Below are positions 54,591-64,000 of a stretch of DNA of 64,000 nucleotides, one piece after another. The position numbers and the translations under genes are program-made. A model generated the notes under the pieces. The model worked only from the letters and a program-made list of their open reading frames with translations, searched no databases and was not told the DNA's origin. Origin of the DNA: Lonicera japonica (Eukaryota > Streptophyta > Magnoliopsida > Dipsacales > Caprifoliaceae); contig CM038468.1 of NCBI GenBank assembly GCA_021464415.1, positions 3,844,001 to 3,908,000 on the forward strand, given 5' to 3'. Position 1 is the stretch's first letter. Each line of letters begins with the position of its first letter.

Positions 54591-56140
54591 TAATTTTATG
54601 TTTTCTTTTAATTTGTTTGTTTGCATTGTTATTCATAGATTAGTTACTTGAGATCATATATATTCTGAACTCAACCTTAAACCCACGTTTTTGGGGTTGA
54701 TTTTAGAGTTTATAGATCTATTTTGTCGATTTGTCTGTTTTTCATCAATTTATGCTTAATTCTTGTTTTATATTCAAATAGTTTATAATTTTTTCATACT
54801 ATTCATGTGTAATTAATCCATAATCATTAATAACATGATTTTTCAGAATTCTTTGGGTTTAGGTTGAGTTTTTAAGTTTTTGTCGATTTTGAGTTTATTT
54901 ATCGTTTTTGCCGTAAAATCTTTATTTTAAATCAGAATTGCAAAATTTCAAAGTCAAATGTTTTTGAATATGATATTTTACATTATTTGGTATGTTCTTA
55001 CTGTTGTCTATGATTTTTAAGATTATTTTCATGCTTGCTTTGATTATGGCTCGCTAAATCTTTTGTTAGGGATTCGTAGTGAAAGATGCATAATTAATCT
55101 TTGAATGTAATTTAATCTAGGTTTCAATCTAATTTTTTTATTAGTTATAGATAACCTACTAAATGAATGAGTATTTTCTTATATTTACATGTGTTAAAAA
55201 TCTGTTTCCATAAGTTAGCTCAAAATTATATTTGATTAAGAACCGTAAAAATATCAATTTACGAATTTTTGCACCAAAACTCTAACATGACTGATTTGAG
55301 GACTATCTTTATCCTTTAATTATTTGAGTTATGTTCCTAAGTGAATTGGCTGATTTGGCGTTGTTTTAGTATTTATTCACATAAGTGCAGAGAAAGTACC
55401 GATTTTGATTTTTGGCATTCTTTTTAAAACGGATTTGTTTTGAATTACATTCAAACTTATTCAAATCTTATAGAAGTGTTAAGCAATTGATTTTTGAGAA
55501 GTTTAATTAACTTAGATTATTTTTGTCCCGCACTAACAATATTTAAGTTTTAAATTACGCTTTTTCAAAGTCAAAAGCTTCACCGTAGAATTATATTGCT
55601 CAAAACTAGTCTATACAGTCTGTCACGCATGGGCTATAATATACTTGTAGTCGTAATATAATTATATGGTAAGAAAGTCTAAGAGTTGAATTTTAGAGAA
55701 AAATCTTGTTTAAACTCAAATTTGGATTACCCGGTTAGACTAGTTTCGTATTCCCTAACTACAGATACCCCCAACGCTTGTTTTTCATTGATTTAATTCC
55801 ATTTAATATTCTATTTTATTTAAGTAGTGCGCTGTTTTATTTGTTTCATTTATTTTTAATTTATTTGCATGCTCCCTTAGTACATTTAGGAAACATTTTT
55901 GATAGATAACTCGCGCTTGTAAAATCCCTTTACTTGTGCACCTTATAATTAGATTTTCCTTTAGTTTCAAATTCCATTTTTATTCCTCAAGTCTTATCAT
56001 TTTTCCTTTCTTTTTCTTTCTTCCCTTTGAGAAAGATGGCTAGAAAAATAAATCCATTGTCTTCCTTGTGGTTCGACCTTGAATATTCTCAAGTATATTA
56101 TAACTTGATTGCCTGTGCTTGGTTGTAACAACTTGCTCTT

Positions 56141-56970
56141 TTTGGGCGTAGTGAAAAGATATTTAATCTAGTTATGGTAAAGAAGAAAAATAGGAAATGG
56201 GGTGTGTGCGTAGATTTTACTATTTTGAATAAAGCGTGTCCAAAAGATAGTTCCCCTCTTCCCATAATTGATCAACAGGTAGATTCAGCTACTAGCCATG
56301 AAAGAATGAGCTTCTTAGACGCCTACTCTGGATACCACCAAATTCCTCTATTTGGCCCCAATCAATAGAACACAACCTTCATTACCACAATAGGGTTGTA
56401 ATGCTATAAGGTCATGCCATTTGACTTTATAAATGCTGCGGTAACGTACCAAAGATTAGTCTTGAAGATGTTCAGAAAAGAGATTGGGAAGTCTATTGAT
56501 GTGTACATGGACGACATGGTGGTAAAGAGCAAAAAGAATGCCGACCACATTATTGATCTCGGCAAAACATTTGAGATTCTCAAACACTACAAGATGAAGC
56601 TGAATGCAGCCAAATGCATTTTCGGAGTCAACTATGGCAAGTTTTTAGGTTTTGTGGTCAACAATACGGGCGTTGAGGCAAATTTGGAGAAAATCGAAGC
56701 CTTACAGAAACTCCATCCGTTGACCAACCTTAAAGAACTCCAGGTAATAATAGGAATAATTGCTTCATTAAATAGATTTATTTCATAGGGTTCAGATAAA
56801 TGCCAACCATTCTTTAAAGCTTTGAAAATATATAAAATGTTTGTTTGGGATGAAGAATGAGACAAAGCATTAGCTGATTTAAAAGAATATCTTAGTAGGC
56901 CACCCCTCATCTCAATCCCAAACCCTCACGAGTAACTATTTGTGTACCTTTCCTCCTCGGCTAAAGCTTA
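56141..56970 (+). pseudogene. Tat RT continuation and start of RNase H
   Basis: 56174-56368 encodes KKKNRKWGVCVDFTILNKAC and SFLDAYSGYHQIPL. 56414-56788 holds YMDDMVVKSKK with the YxDD catalytic motif, and ALQKLHPLTNLKELQVIIG. After 56788 the frame continues with stops as FFKALKIYKMFVWDEE and LKEYLSRPPLISIP, the linker to RNase H. Stops at 56366 and 56398 and later ones break it. It is the second half of the pol begun at 42834. RNase H proper and integrase are not found. Confidence 0.85.
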
Positions 56971-57129
56971 GGGAATGAAGTGCATTTAATTTGAAGAGGT
57001 TGTAAATTCTCAACTTGATACTTAAAACTTTTTCTAACTTAAGAAACCAAGCATTTAATCTCAGATCAGCGGCCGAATTCAAATGCCTAAGGGGGAGTAA
57101 GCAATTTATACTTATGAGTTCGAACAAGC

Positions 57130-60100
57130 AAAAGTGGTAAAATCGCTCGCATGAAGCAGAAGTCAAAATTGGCCTTGTAAATCACATCTTTGAGCTTGCG
57201 AATTTCCTCGGACGCTGCTTATGTTGCCTCATTCCATCCTTCATCCTTCGCATCCACCAAGGCACTTTCGTGATTAGACTTCATCTTGGAGATAACTTCT
57301 TCGCTAGCCTTCTTCTCTTGATGCAAACAAGGTTAGCACATAATCAAGCACATGAATTGAAGCGTACATAGGCCTAAATCAAATTTTCATGGGTCCGATT
57401 ACAAGAGCTCGTTCAAGAAAATTCAAAGATCGTATTTTAATTATTTTTAAATTATAATACTTGTTTATTATTTTATTATTCAATTAGGATTAGGAATGTT
57501 TTTCTTATTCAATTAAAATTGTTTTAAGAGTATTTCCTTAGTCAAATAGAAAATTCAATTAGTAATATTTAGTCAATTACGATTGTTTTACTTTCCTTAT
57601 TGTGTTAAGATTAATAATTATTTTTCACACCCTATTTAAAGAGGATGATTGTATTATTTTAATTAGAGAGCTATGGACTAATAAAATTGTGAGAGCTTTT
57701 CTCCTTTGTTCTTTTAGAACATGTTGAACAAATCCAAGTCTGTCCGTAATGTTCATTCGACTTATCAATTGATTCACCATCATCAATTGTAGCGTCATTC
57801 GCATATACCAAGGTTCGCATTTTTCTGTAGGTGTTGGGTCACGGTATCCATCAATCCATCTATCCTTACATACCAAGGTTCTATATAAACAACGGATCGT
57901 AGTGCCATTCAAATCTAATTGTAAAAACGGTCCAATTCATTAATTTGCTACAGTTTTCGTGTATATCTGTATCGAGATTCGCATAACCAATTCGTTGTGT
58001 TTGCGAGTTTCGTGCGATATCACAGTAGGTCGTATCATCTCTTCCTCCCTGGCAACCCTGACAACTTCATCTCGCCTGTCATCAGCCAATTTGAGAGAAT
58101 CTTGTAGCTCTGCCACTTGATTCTTGAAAAGCTCCAGCTGTTTCTCATACTCAAATTTAGCCACATCAGCCAATCTGACCTTTTCATCATAGGCCAGCTG
58201 CAGCTCAGACAACATCTTCTTTTTATCAAATGCATCCTTTTTGGCCGATTTAAATTTAACCTTGTACTCTTTCTTCTCTTGAACATACCGAATTACCAAC
58301 TCGGTGAAGTACTGCGCATCTTGAAAATCGGCAAAATGGGGATTAGGGAAAAATATTTTTATAATACAAAAAGGGAGAAAATAAATAAACCTACAGCAAT
58401 AATGCATTGAAAACTCTGGGAATCCAGATCCATGGTCTTGATTGCCTTCAGTTTCTTTTGGTCCTGTGGAAGAACCAGATTGGTGGCTAAGCCAAAATCC
58501 ACATGACTGTCATCCAGGGCAGAGTCTTCAACGGTTACCAGTCAATTTTTGGGGGAATGTATGGCTAGACATTGAAGAGCTCTGGAACATGGTCGGATGG
58601 GCGATTTTGGTCGCCGATTTTAGTTACTTCAGCTAGAGGTTGAGACTTCAAGCCAACATTCTCACCTCCCCCAACTGCAATGGCCCCAACACATTGTCAG
58701 CTAGGGGCGTCTGGGGAAAACCGGCCCTCAGAGATGGTTGACTTTCCTTTCTACTACCATTGGGAAGGCCTTCCTCTTAATTCAGTCTCTTCCTTTTTTC
58801 AGGAGGTGTCGAACTGGAGTTCCTCGAAGCATCTAGAGCCACCTTATCATGAGCAAGCAAAGCGCCAAGGACGGTCTTCCTAGTTTTGGCCATATTTTCC
58901 TCAACTTCTTGTGGATCTAGTCTAGAAAGTTGAGCTCCGATCTATTTCCTCCAAGTCCTGATCCTTCTTCTCCTCACATCAATAGGAAGATCGAAGAAGC
59001 CTTCTCCAAATAACCGTTCAACCTCCAGACTAGTGAGGCGAACTCCGTATTCGTCTTTGTCATAAACAGGGATTGCTTCTCCTTGACCACGAAAAATAGG
59101 CTGTGCGGTAGGAGGGATGGCAACTGTAACCACTTGGGATGACTCAGAGATCCTTAGGGGAGTGTTTGGATTGAAAGGCCGAACAGGGATCACTTCAGTC
59201 ACTTCATAGGCGGGTGCCTTGCTTTTCTTCTTTCTTCTTCTTTCTCTCTTGGAACTTGGACCGATCTCTGTATCAGTATCTAAATTGGAAGGTAGCCTGC
59301 TGTTTGGTGTTGTGCCCTCCTTTGATCTTCAAGAACTCTCCAACGGTTGACAATACCATGTTGTTTAAAAAGTCGATACATCATGCTATCCTTTGGATGA
59401 GGACCAGTCCAAGTTATGAAGTTCGTCCTTTCTGAGAAGCTTTTGTATGGAAGCGGGTAGCCGAGTAGATTATGTGCCGACCTAAGATGGTTAGAGGGGG
59501 TTATTTGTCCAACTCTCTCGTGGTTAATGTTGGCGTTCAGTTGGTCGATGTTAATATCGTCTACAAAAGGCTTTCTTTAGCGCCCACCAATTACAAAAAC
59601 AAAAAAGTGTCAAATTTGAAGGAAAGATTATGCAGGCAAAAAATAAAGCTAAGGTTACTCAACATACCAAGAATGCCGAATTGCATTGGCATTGGTTTAT
59701 TTGTGGGATCAGGCTATGCGACACCAGTTATTGTAATCACATCTTTATAATATCCTTTATGGGAAGAAGAAAATCCCTCGACTAAAGATGGGGAGTTAGG
59801 CCGGGCCCTTAAATTTCATTTTTCATCAAACAAATCAAGGGAATAGCAGTATTTCAACTCCCTAAGTTCAAGGTTTAAATTGAATCTTCTATTCAATTCG
59901 ACGGTGCTAAGTATAATCCTTATTGTATTTGGGGTTAGCCAACAAAAGTGGAATCTGGTTTCTCTGAAAAGCTCCACTAGGAGTGGATCAAAAGGCAAAC
60001 TAAGTCCAGCCCCAAGAAAAAAATAAAGTATATATAGGATATTCTCCTTCTAGGAAATCATCTATATAACTTTCTAAAAAAGGATCATCCCTATAATTGG

Positions 60101-60185
60101 ACTCTCTCCAAATAGTCCCATATGAAATGTATTTGGCCTCGAACGCTAGCCTTTTGGCATCAGTTTTAAGGGTCCACTTGCCCAT
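57130..60185 (-). pseudogene. Antisense extra ORF region of Tat element
   Basis: Reading the minus strand from ATG 60185: KRLAFEAKYISYGTIWRESN (60185-60000), then DPLLVELFRETRFHFCWLTP and ELNRRFNLNLELRELKYCYS (59998-59816). After a gap come PFVDDINIDQLNANINHERV and RSAHNLLGYPLPYKSF (about 59570-59400), IPVYDKDEYGVRLTSLEVER (59202-58942) and a coiled coil of about 110 residues (58407-58030). A piece of the C terminus (EKKASEEVISKMKSNHESAL) lies at about 57350-57130, after an insertion. Extra antisense ORFs between pol and the 3' LTR are described for Tat-lineage plant elements. Stops and at least one splice-like break show decay or introns. Confidence 0.7.
57340..58024. mobile_element. AT-rich insertion splitting the antisense ORF
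   Basis: This block separates the coiled-coil part of the antisense ORF from its C terminus. It is AT-rich, with CTATTTAAAGAGG near 57634 and two ACCAAGGTTC copies (57819 and 57878). On the minus strand its right edge reads TGTGATATCGCACG, an LTR-like start. It could be a solo LTR of a copia or TRIM element; no duplication was confirmed. Confidence 0.4.
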
Positions 60186-60199
60186 TTATCAGAAATCGA

Positions 60200-60780
60200 G
60201 TATGTAATTGTGTTTGTTTAGATTAAAGAAGAAAAATTTTCGAAAACAGTGAAGAACACAAACGAAGGGATATAAACATGAAGAACAAGGATGAAGGAAA
60301 CTTACAGGAAGAAAGAACCATGTATGGCATACTCAGAAGATTCTAATACGCACGATTGTAAATAATAAACTCTGGAACAGTGAAGAAACGACGATTTTTT
60401 TGGGGAAGAGAATTTTTAGAGAAAACTCTAAGAAGAATGGCAATGGAGGCGACGAAAAAGATAAAAGAAGAGAAGAATTTGAAACCTAGGGTTTTTATAG
60501 CCTCCTTTCCACCGAAATGGCAGTTCCTTGAAGCCGCCCCACAATCATAACACCTCATTTAATGAGGTGTGACGGCAATTTCTTTCAAGACTCGAGAAAC
60601 CACACTACCGACCAAAGATATTTTGACATGTGGCAAAGCCCAAACCACGAAGTTCCACTTCTTGGGGAAGCTAAAAGAAGCGAGAAGCAAAAAATATTCA
60701 AAGAAAATATGCAGACTAGATATTTCCAAGAAAAATATATCCAAGCATCCGAGCTCACCTCACTTGCTGAGCTCACATGC
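60200..60780 (-). other. Upstream zone of the antisense ORF
   Basis: Between the antisense ATG and the polypurine tract. Apart from the TATA box I see no recognisable coding sequence; frames on both strands of about 60-80 codons lack domains. 60530-60600 includes a small inverted pair around CACCTCATTTAATGAGGTG (60550-60568). Confidence 0.5.
60491..60499 (-). promoter_or_regulatory. TATA box for the antisense ORF
   Basis: The minus strand reads GGCTATAAAAACCCTAGG here, a good plant TATA box. It stands about 300 bases upstream (minus strand) of the antisense ATG at 60185. No start site is proven. Confidence 0.55.
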
Positions 60781-60800
60781 TGGGGGGAGGGGGGGGGTTA
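60781..60800 (+). promoter_or_regulatory. Polypurine tract of Tat element
   Basis: TGGGGGGAGGGGGGGGGTTA ends two bases before the 3' LTR start TGAGGGAGCCC at 60803. The very long G run is typical of a plus-strand primer site in this lineage. Confidence 0.8.
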
Positions 60801-60802
60801 AC

Positions 60803-61888
60803 TGAGGGAGCCCAAAAATAATAACTGAGTTTTGGGCCTAAGGCATTGGATAGGCCCAACAGAAGAGACTAGAGAATGACAAAGCCCAGAGCAATGATCA
60901 AGTGAGGAAAATGACTGAGTATAAAGTTAACATCGAATAACACCGTTAGCCAAGTAAATTGATATTGCCGAGTAAAGTAATTCCTACCTAGGTCAAGAAG
61001 TATGCCCAGGAAGCCAACCCCACCAATGAAAAGAGACACTTATGCCTGTCGAGATGGGTGCTCTATAGTGCTGTCGGGGCTCCCCCGCCCAGCCTAGGGC
61101 TAGTCGTTTTGTTTAGGCGCCGGGGTGATTAGGCGTCGATTTTTCGTCCAGGTGCCGATCTTTCCACTGGTTAGCTGAGACGTGGAAGAGAGAAGGAGAT
61201 TGAGATGGAGAGAGACGGAGATAGATAGAGAGAGAGAATATCGTACCTATGAAGTTGGATGAGATATCGTCGAAGCTGAGATGGGTTGGGGCTGAGAGCT
61301 CGGGTTTAGGGTTTTGTTTTGATGGTTGCTGCGGAATGGGGGCTAGTTTGTACGGGGAAAGAGATGATATATACCGAGTATTAGGTTTGGTCTTGGTTTA
61401 TTAAGTTTTATTATTATTTTCACCCCTTATATTTTTAGTTATTTGTAGTTTCACCCCTATTTACTTTCTTTTTACTAATTTTAATTATTTATGCTTTTAA
61501 AGTTTCGACTTTTTTGTAATGTATGTTTTATTAGTTGGATATTAGAAAATTAATATTAATTTGAAAGGTATATTATGTTTTGTTAGTATTATGTTACCTA
61601 AAATAATATTTTTAATAGAAAATCGTTTGACCGATTAATCCCCGATTAATCCTCTAGGCGCTAGGCCCCCCCTCGCCGACCTAGGAACGCCTAGCGATTT
61701 TTAGAACATTGGAGCTAATACGAACACACACACAAAAGGATGGAGGTACTCTAGACCTACTATCCATTCGCTAGGGGAACCATCCTAAAACAAAAATCCG
61801 ATATCCTTACCATTCAATTTATTGTTCCATTGAATTTGCATAGAATCATTTTATGTGGGTGGCCCATCCATATTTTTGAGCTGCTACT
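60803..61888 (+). repeat. 3' LTR of Tat element with internal replacement
   Basis: 60803-61077 matches 39497-39780 and 61710-61888 matches 40050-40234. Between them, about 270 bases of the 5' LTR (including its TATA box) are absent and about 630 unrelated bases stand in their place. It ends TACT where the partner ends TACA. Confidence 0.8.
61078..61709. mobile_element. GC-edged insertion in the Tat 3' LTR
   Basis: The right edge reads CCTAGCGATTTTTAGAACATTG, whose inverse CAATGTTCTAAAAATCG looks like a hAT-type end. The left edge (TCGGGGCTCCCCCGCCC) is not its inverse, so one end is lost. TAGGCG/CGCCTA words recur at both edges, and CGATTAATCCCCGATTAATCC lies near 61637. The inside (61180-61330) is GAGA-rich, then resembles a plant gene leader; nothing proves it. 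Confidence 0.5.
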
Positions 61889-61952
61889 GATCCCAAAAAA
61901 GAAATAAAACTACCCTTTTGAGCTATCTCGAAAAGAGGAGTAAAATGCTTAC

Positions 61953-62467
61953 CATGTAGTATTCTCCGGCTTCAAGTATATCACGTGGGGTCAGGCCATC
62001 ACTGTTAAAGGCCATGTGGTCCACTCTAGGATGATGGATTAAGTCGGGCATGTAATAACGTGTAGCAGCAAGCAGATGAAGAGGTGTGTTCCCCTTATTG
62101 TCTTTCTGATTTAAAAGGATGTTTATAAAACAACTTTTCAAGATGAATTTGACTGCAGAATCATTATGCTTCTCCACTGCAATGTGAAGAATATTTTGAC
62201 CTTTACTATTGACCATCTCACAACAAGCTGGGCAGCTTGATATGAGATAGTTCATTACATTTATGTGGCCTTGACTAGTCGCGATGTGTAGAGCTGTATT
62301 CATGTCATCTTTAATTGCAGCATGGTATGCAAGGGAGTTATCCTTGTCGACTAGCTGCTTCAGCATCTGAACCCTATCAAATCTAGCAGCATAATGAAGT
62401 GCTGTCCATCCATTTGAATCTGGTTTCTTATAAAGATCTTGCAAATTTAGCAATTTTTCCATGCTTC
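61953..62467 (-). CDS. ACD6-like ankyrin/PGG protein, exon 2 (ankyrin repeats)
   Basis: The exon starts after a CTCTTTCAG acceptor and ends at the donor CATG/GTAAGC. It encodes residues 189-360: two bases complete the split Gly codon, then SMEKLLNLQDLYKK, then ankyrin repeats NGWTALHYAARFDRVQMLKQ, NTALHIATSQGHINVMNYLI, GQNILHIAVEKHNDSAVKFI and GNTPLHLLAATRYYMPDLI, then SDGLTPRDILEAGEYYM. This spacing matches ACD6-like proteins, where ankyrin repeats precede the PGG domain. The frame is clean through 171 codons. The next exon lies beyond the retroelement-filled intron. Confidence 0.85.
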
Positions 62468-63376
62468 CTGAAAGAGAATTTGAACAGTTAGTATGCAACC
62501 AGTATATGCATGAACAAGTACTCATTCAACAATCATTAACCAACTACTTATCAAGCTCGATCATCTAAATATGACAACAATTTATCAGCCAATTTGATTG
62601 ATTGGATCAAACATTAACTAGCACTCACTTTAGCAACAATTCCGATAGAGCCATCAAACACTATACAAATATCAATATTCTCCACTTTAATTTGGTAATT
62701 TCTAAATTTCAACATAATTAGTGGTCAACATAACTAAAGAAACATTAATTTAAAGATAGCCGTCAGAGACTACACATATATCAATAATTAATGGTCAAGA
62801 CTGCAATTTGTTTTTCATTAATGTAAGATGTGCTACATTGATTATGTCATGAAGATAAATCATGAATTTAAAACATCCCAGAAAGAAAGAACACTATAGT
62901 ACTGCAGCAAATCAGCCCACGTGTCACAGCCTGAGAGTTTGTCACAGCTTCTGACGGTAACAATTTTTCACTGACCTCAACGATGAGAACTAATTTCTCT
63001 AATAAGTTAATTTGCCACGGTTCCCAGCAACAGGTTCTGTCACAGTTACGGTCCGTGAGAATTATGTTCACAAAGTAGGTGCACCAAAAACAATCACTAA
63101 ACCAACATACGTGGATTGTCATGGTTCTGAACCTCGACAAAGGGTCCCTTTCACGACCTGGGACCTCACCAAAACCATGGGTGACAAACAAAAACTAGAA
63201 GGGAAAAAAACTAAAACAAAGGTAAAAGGCATGTGATATTAGTTAAGATTAGAGACCTACTTGCAAGTAGTTGAATTTAATTAATTATTCGTGAATTTAT
63301 TGGAATGTGATTATCTTCATTGCGTGCTTCTAGTTATATATATATATATGAGATCCTATCACACAAAGAAGCCTAC
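62468..63376 (-). other. Intron 1 of the ACD6-like gene (909 bp)
   Basis: The donor is GATG/GTAGGC at 63377/63376 and the acceptor CTCTTTCAG ends at 62468. Phase 1 fits both exons. A (TA)n run lies near 63336-63350. Frames inside it (for example 62868-63191) have no domain and are not genes. Confidence 0.75.
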
Positions 63377-63941
63377 CATCGCATTTGAAAATTACTGCTG
63401 CATGCAAAGCTGTTCTACCTCCAGGACCACTGGGGCACGGTGATTCGCAGGTACTCAAGATTTCAGAGACGCACTTTTCATGTTGTCGCTCGATAGCTAG
63501 GTAAAGTGGAGTCTCCTCAGCTTTATTGGGTGGGTGCGGAAATTCTGGATCTTCTTCTATTAACATTTTAACAATTTCAACATTACCGTTGCGTGTCGCC
63601 TCGTGGAGTGCTGTATCACCATCTTTATTTATCATCCTCAGCATCCCATTGGGAGTACCGTTAGGTACTCTTTTGCATTCTTGGATAAGTGCACCTACTA
63701 TCCCAGAGTGTCCTCCTTTTGCGGCAATGTGGAGTGGGGTCTCACCTCTTATATTCTCCCGACATAGAAGTGATGAACAATTGCTTAAGATCCAATTTAT
63801 GCACTCTGTTTGGCCGAACTGGGCTGCGATGTGGAGGACCGTGTTTCTGTTCGGAGTAAATTGGACCTCAAACTGGTCCCTTCTTAAGGAGAGGTCATTA
63901 GTGTTTCCTTCCATGGCAGCCCTGTACAAGGTAGCATCCAT
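63377..63941 (-). CDS. ACD6-like ankyrin/PGG protein, exon 1
   Basis: The first coding exon starts at ATG 63939-63941 (MDATLYRAAMEGNT), a common opening of this family. It encodes 188 residues and one base of the next codon. Ankyrin repeats are visible from about residue 33: NTVLHIAAQFGQTECINWIL, GETPLHIAAKGGHSGIVGAL, GDTALHEATRNGNVEIVKML, EETPLYLAIERQHEKCVSEI and GRTALHAAVIFKC, the last split by the intron. With exon 2 this makes about nine repeats. The three exons sum to 1710 bases, 570 codons with the stop. Upstream, 63942-64000 is probably the 5' leader or promoter. The product is likely membrane-bound through the exon 3 domain. Confidence 0.85.
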
Positions 63942-64000
63942 GTCTTAATTTCAACTCTGCTATGCCCCCTGTTGGTTCACACGTTGTAGATAGACACTAC

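Larger units (their letters stand above)
50695..56140 (+). repeat. Athila 3' LTR, interrupted by LTR B
   Basis: It starts TGATTGAGCTC after the tract at 50672-50694. 50830-51140 carries ATTTTGCAGG, ATTTCGAGACCCGAG, AAACTACGCAAACTACC and GCAAGTCCCCAAGCATGAATG, all typical of Athila LTRs. It resumes after LTR B at about 54590 and runs to about 56140, with GATTATGGCTCGCTAAATC near 55035 and GTTCGACCTTGAATATTC near 56070. Both edges are approximate. The 5' LTR of this copy is missing. Confidence 0.6.
39497..61888 (+). mobile_element. Tat-lineage retrotransposon with nested Athila element
   Basis: LTRs at 39497-40234 and 60803-61888 are matched by their first 30 bases and by the last 180 bases. 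The primer site at 40237 and the polypurine tract at 60781 complete the structure. Flanks are GGTCC (39492-39496) and GATCC (61889-61893), an imperfect 5-bp duplication. Inside, in order: gag, protease and the RT N-terminal part, then the Athila insertion, then the rest of RT, part of RNase H, and an antisense ORF region. Integrase is missing. All coding parts have stops. Confidence 0.85.
39284..61952 (-). other. Intron 2 of the ACD6-like gene (about 22.7 kb)
   Basis: The donor is CATG/GTAAGC at 61953/61952 and the acceptor is TTTTATTAG ending at 39284. Exon 2 ends after a full codon (phase 0), and exon 3 opens in the same phase. Removing the retroelement at 39497-61888 leaves an ancestral intron of about 280 bases, a common plant size. 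Known plant genes can splice introns carrying large LTR elements, but whether this one is spliced efficiently is not shown. Confidence 0.8.

Noticed and set aside
63526..63948. 140-codon plus-strand ORF overlapping exon 1.
   Set aside because: It is antisense to the ankyrin-repeat exon, which explains its openness; no domain is visible.

Overview
The window is nuclear DNA from a eudicot-like plant with a repeat-rich genome; the species cannot be told from the sequence. The evidence is AT-rich, intron-containing DNA, one ankyrin/PGG gene of the plant ACD6-like type, and stacked plant LTR retrotransposons of the Tekay-like (Ty3/gypsy), Athila, Tat and Ogre-like types. There are no bacterial-style operons, rRNA or CRISPR arrays, and I recognised no tRNA gene.

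Layout. 1-7326: a non-autonomous Tekay-like element with two long LTRs, an initiator-Met tRNA primer site and one short gag-like ORF. 7327-9665: remnant of a related minus-strand LTR, lying against a plus-strand reverse-transcriptase fragment (9666 onward) whose own 3' LTR (about 10070-13844) carries a nested Ogre-type solo LTR with CTTGG target duplications. 13845-16030: an Athila-type LTR fragment. 16240-17035: a tandem repeat field. 17321-32821: a decayed minus-strand element flanked by AAAAT. It is split by a 10,984-bp minus-strand Ogre-like element (21825-32808) flanked by CATGG, which keeps gag, has no recognisable pol and carries four tandem-repeat arrays. 33330-35843 and 35844-37470: two further LTR remnants.

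38654-63941 (minus strand): the only host gene recognised, an ankyrin-repeat/PGG-domain membrane protein of the ACD6-like type in three coding exons (63377-63941, 61953-62467, 38654-39283). Exon phases agree and predict 569 residues. Its second intron is about 22.7 kb because it holds a Tat-lineage retrotransposon (39497-61888, minus-strand gene but plus-strand element). That element is itself interrupted by a 5'-truncated Athila-lineage element (about 43070-56140), which contains a MULE-type MITE with a 9-bp target duplication and a minus-strand LTR that in turn carries a 583-bp foldback element. The Tat element also carries an antisense extra ORF region (57130-60185) with a TATA box on the antisense strand.

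Nearly all retroelement coding regions are broken by stops and frameshifts. The host gene looks intact if the giant intron is spliced. The strongest leads are the intact exon phases around the 22-kb intron, the pol-less Ogre-like element with its four repeat arrays, and the antisense ORF with its own promoter-like signal. Coordinates of LTR edges without TSDs are approximate and say so.
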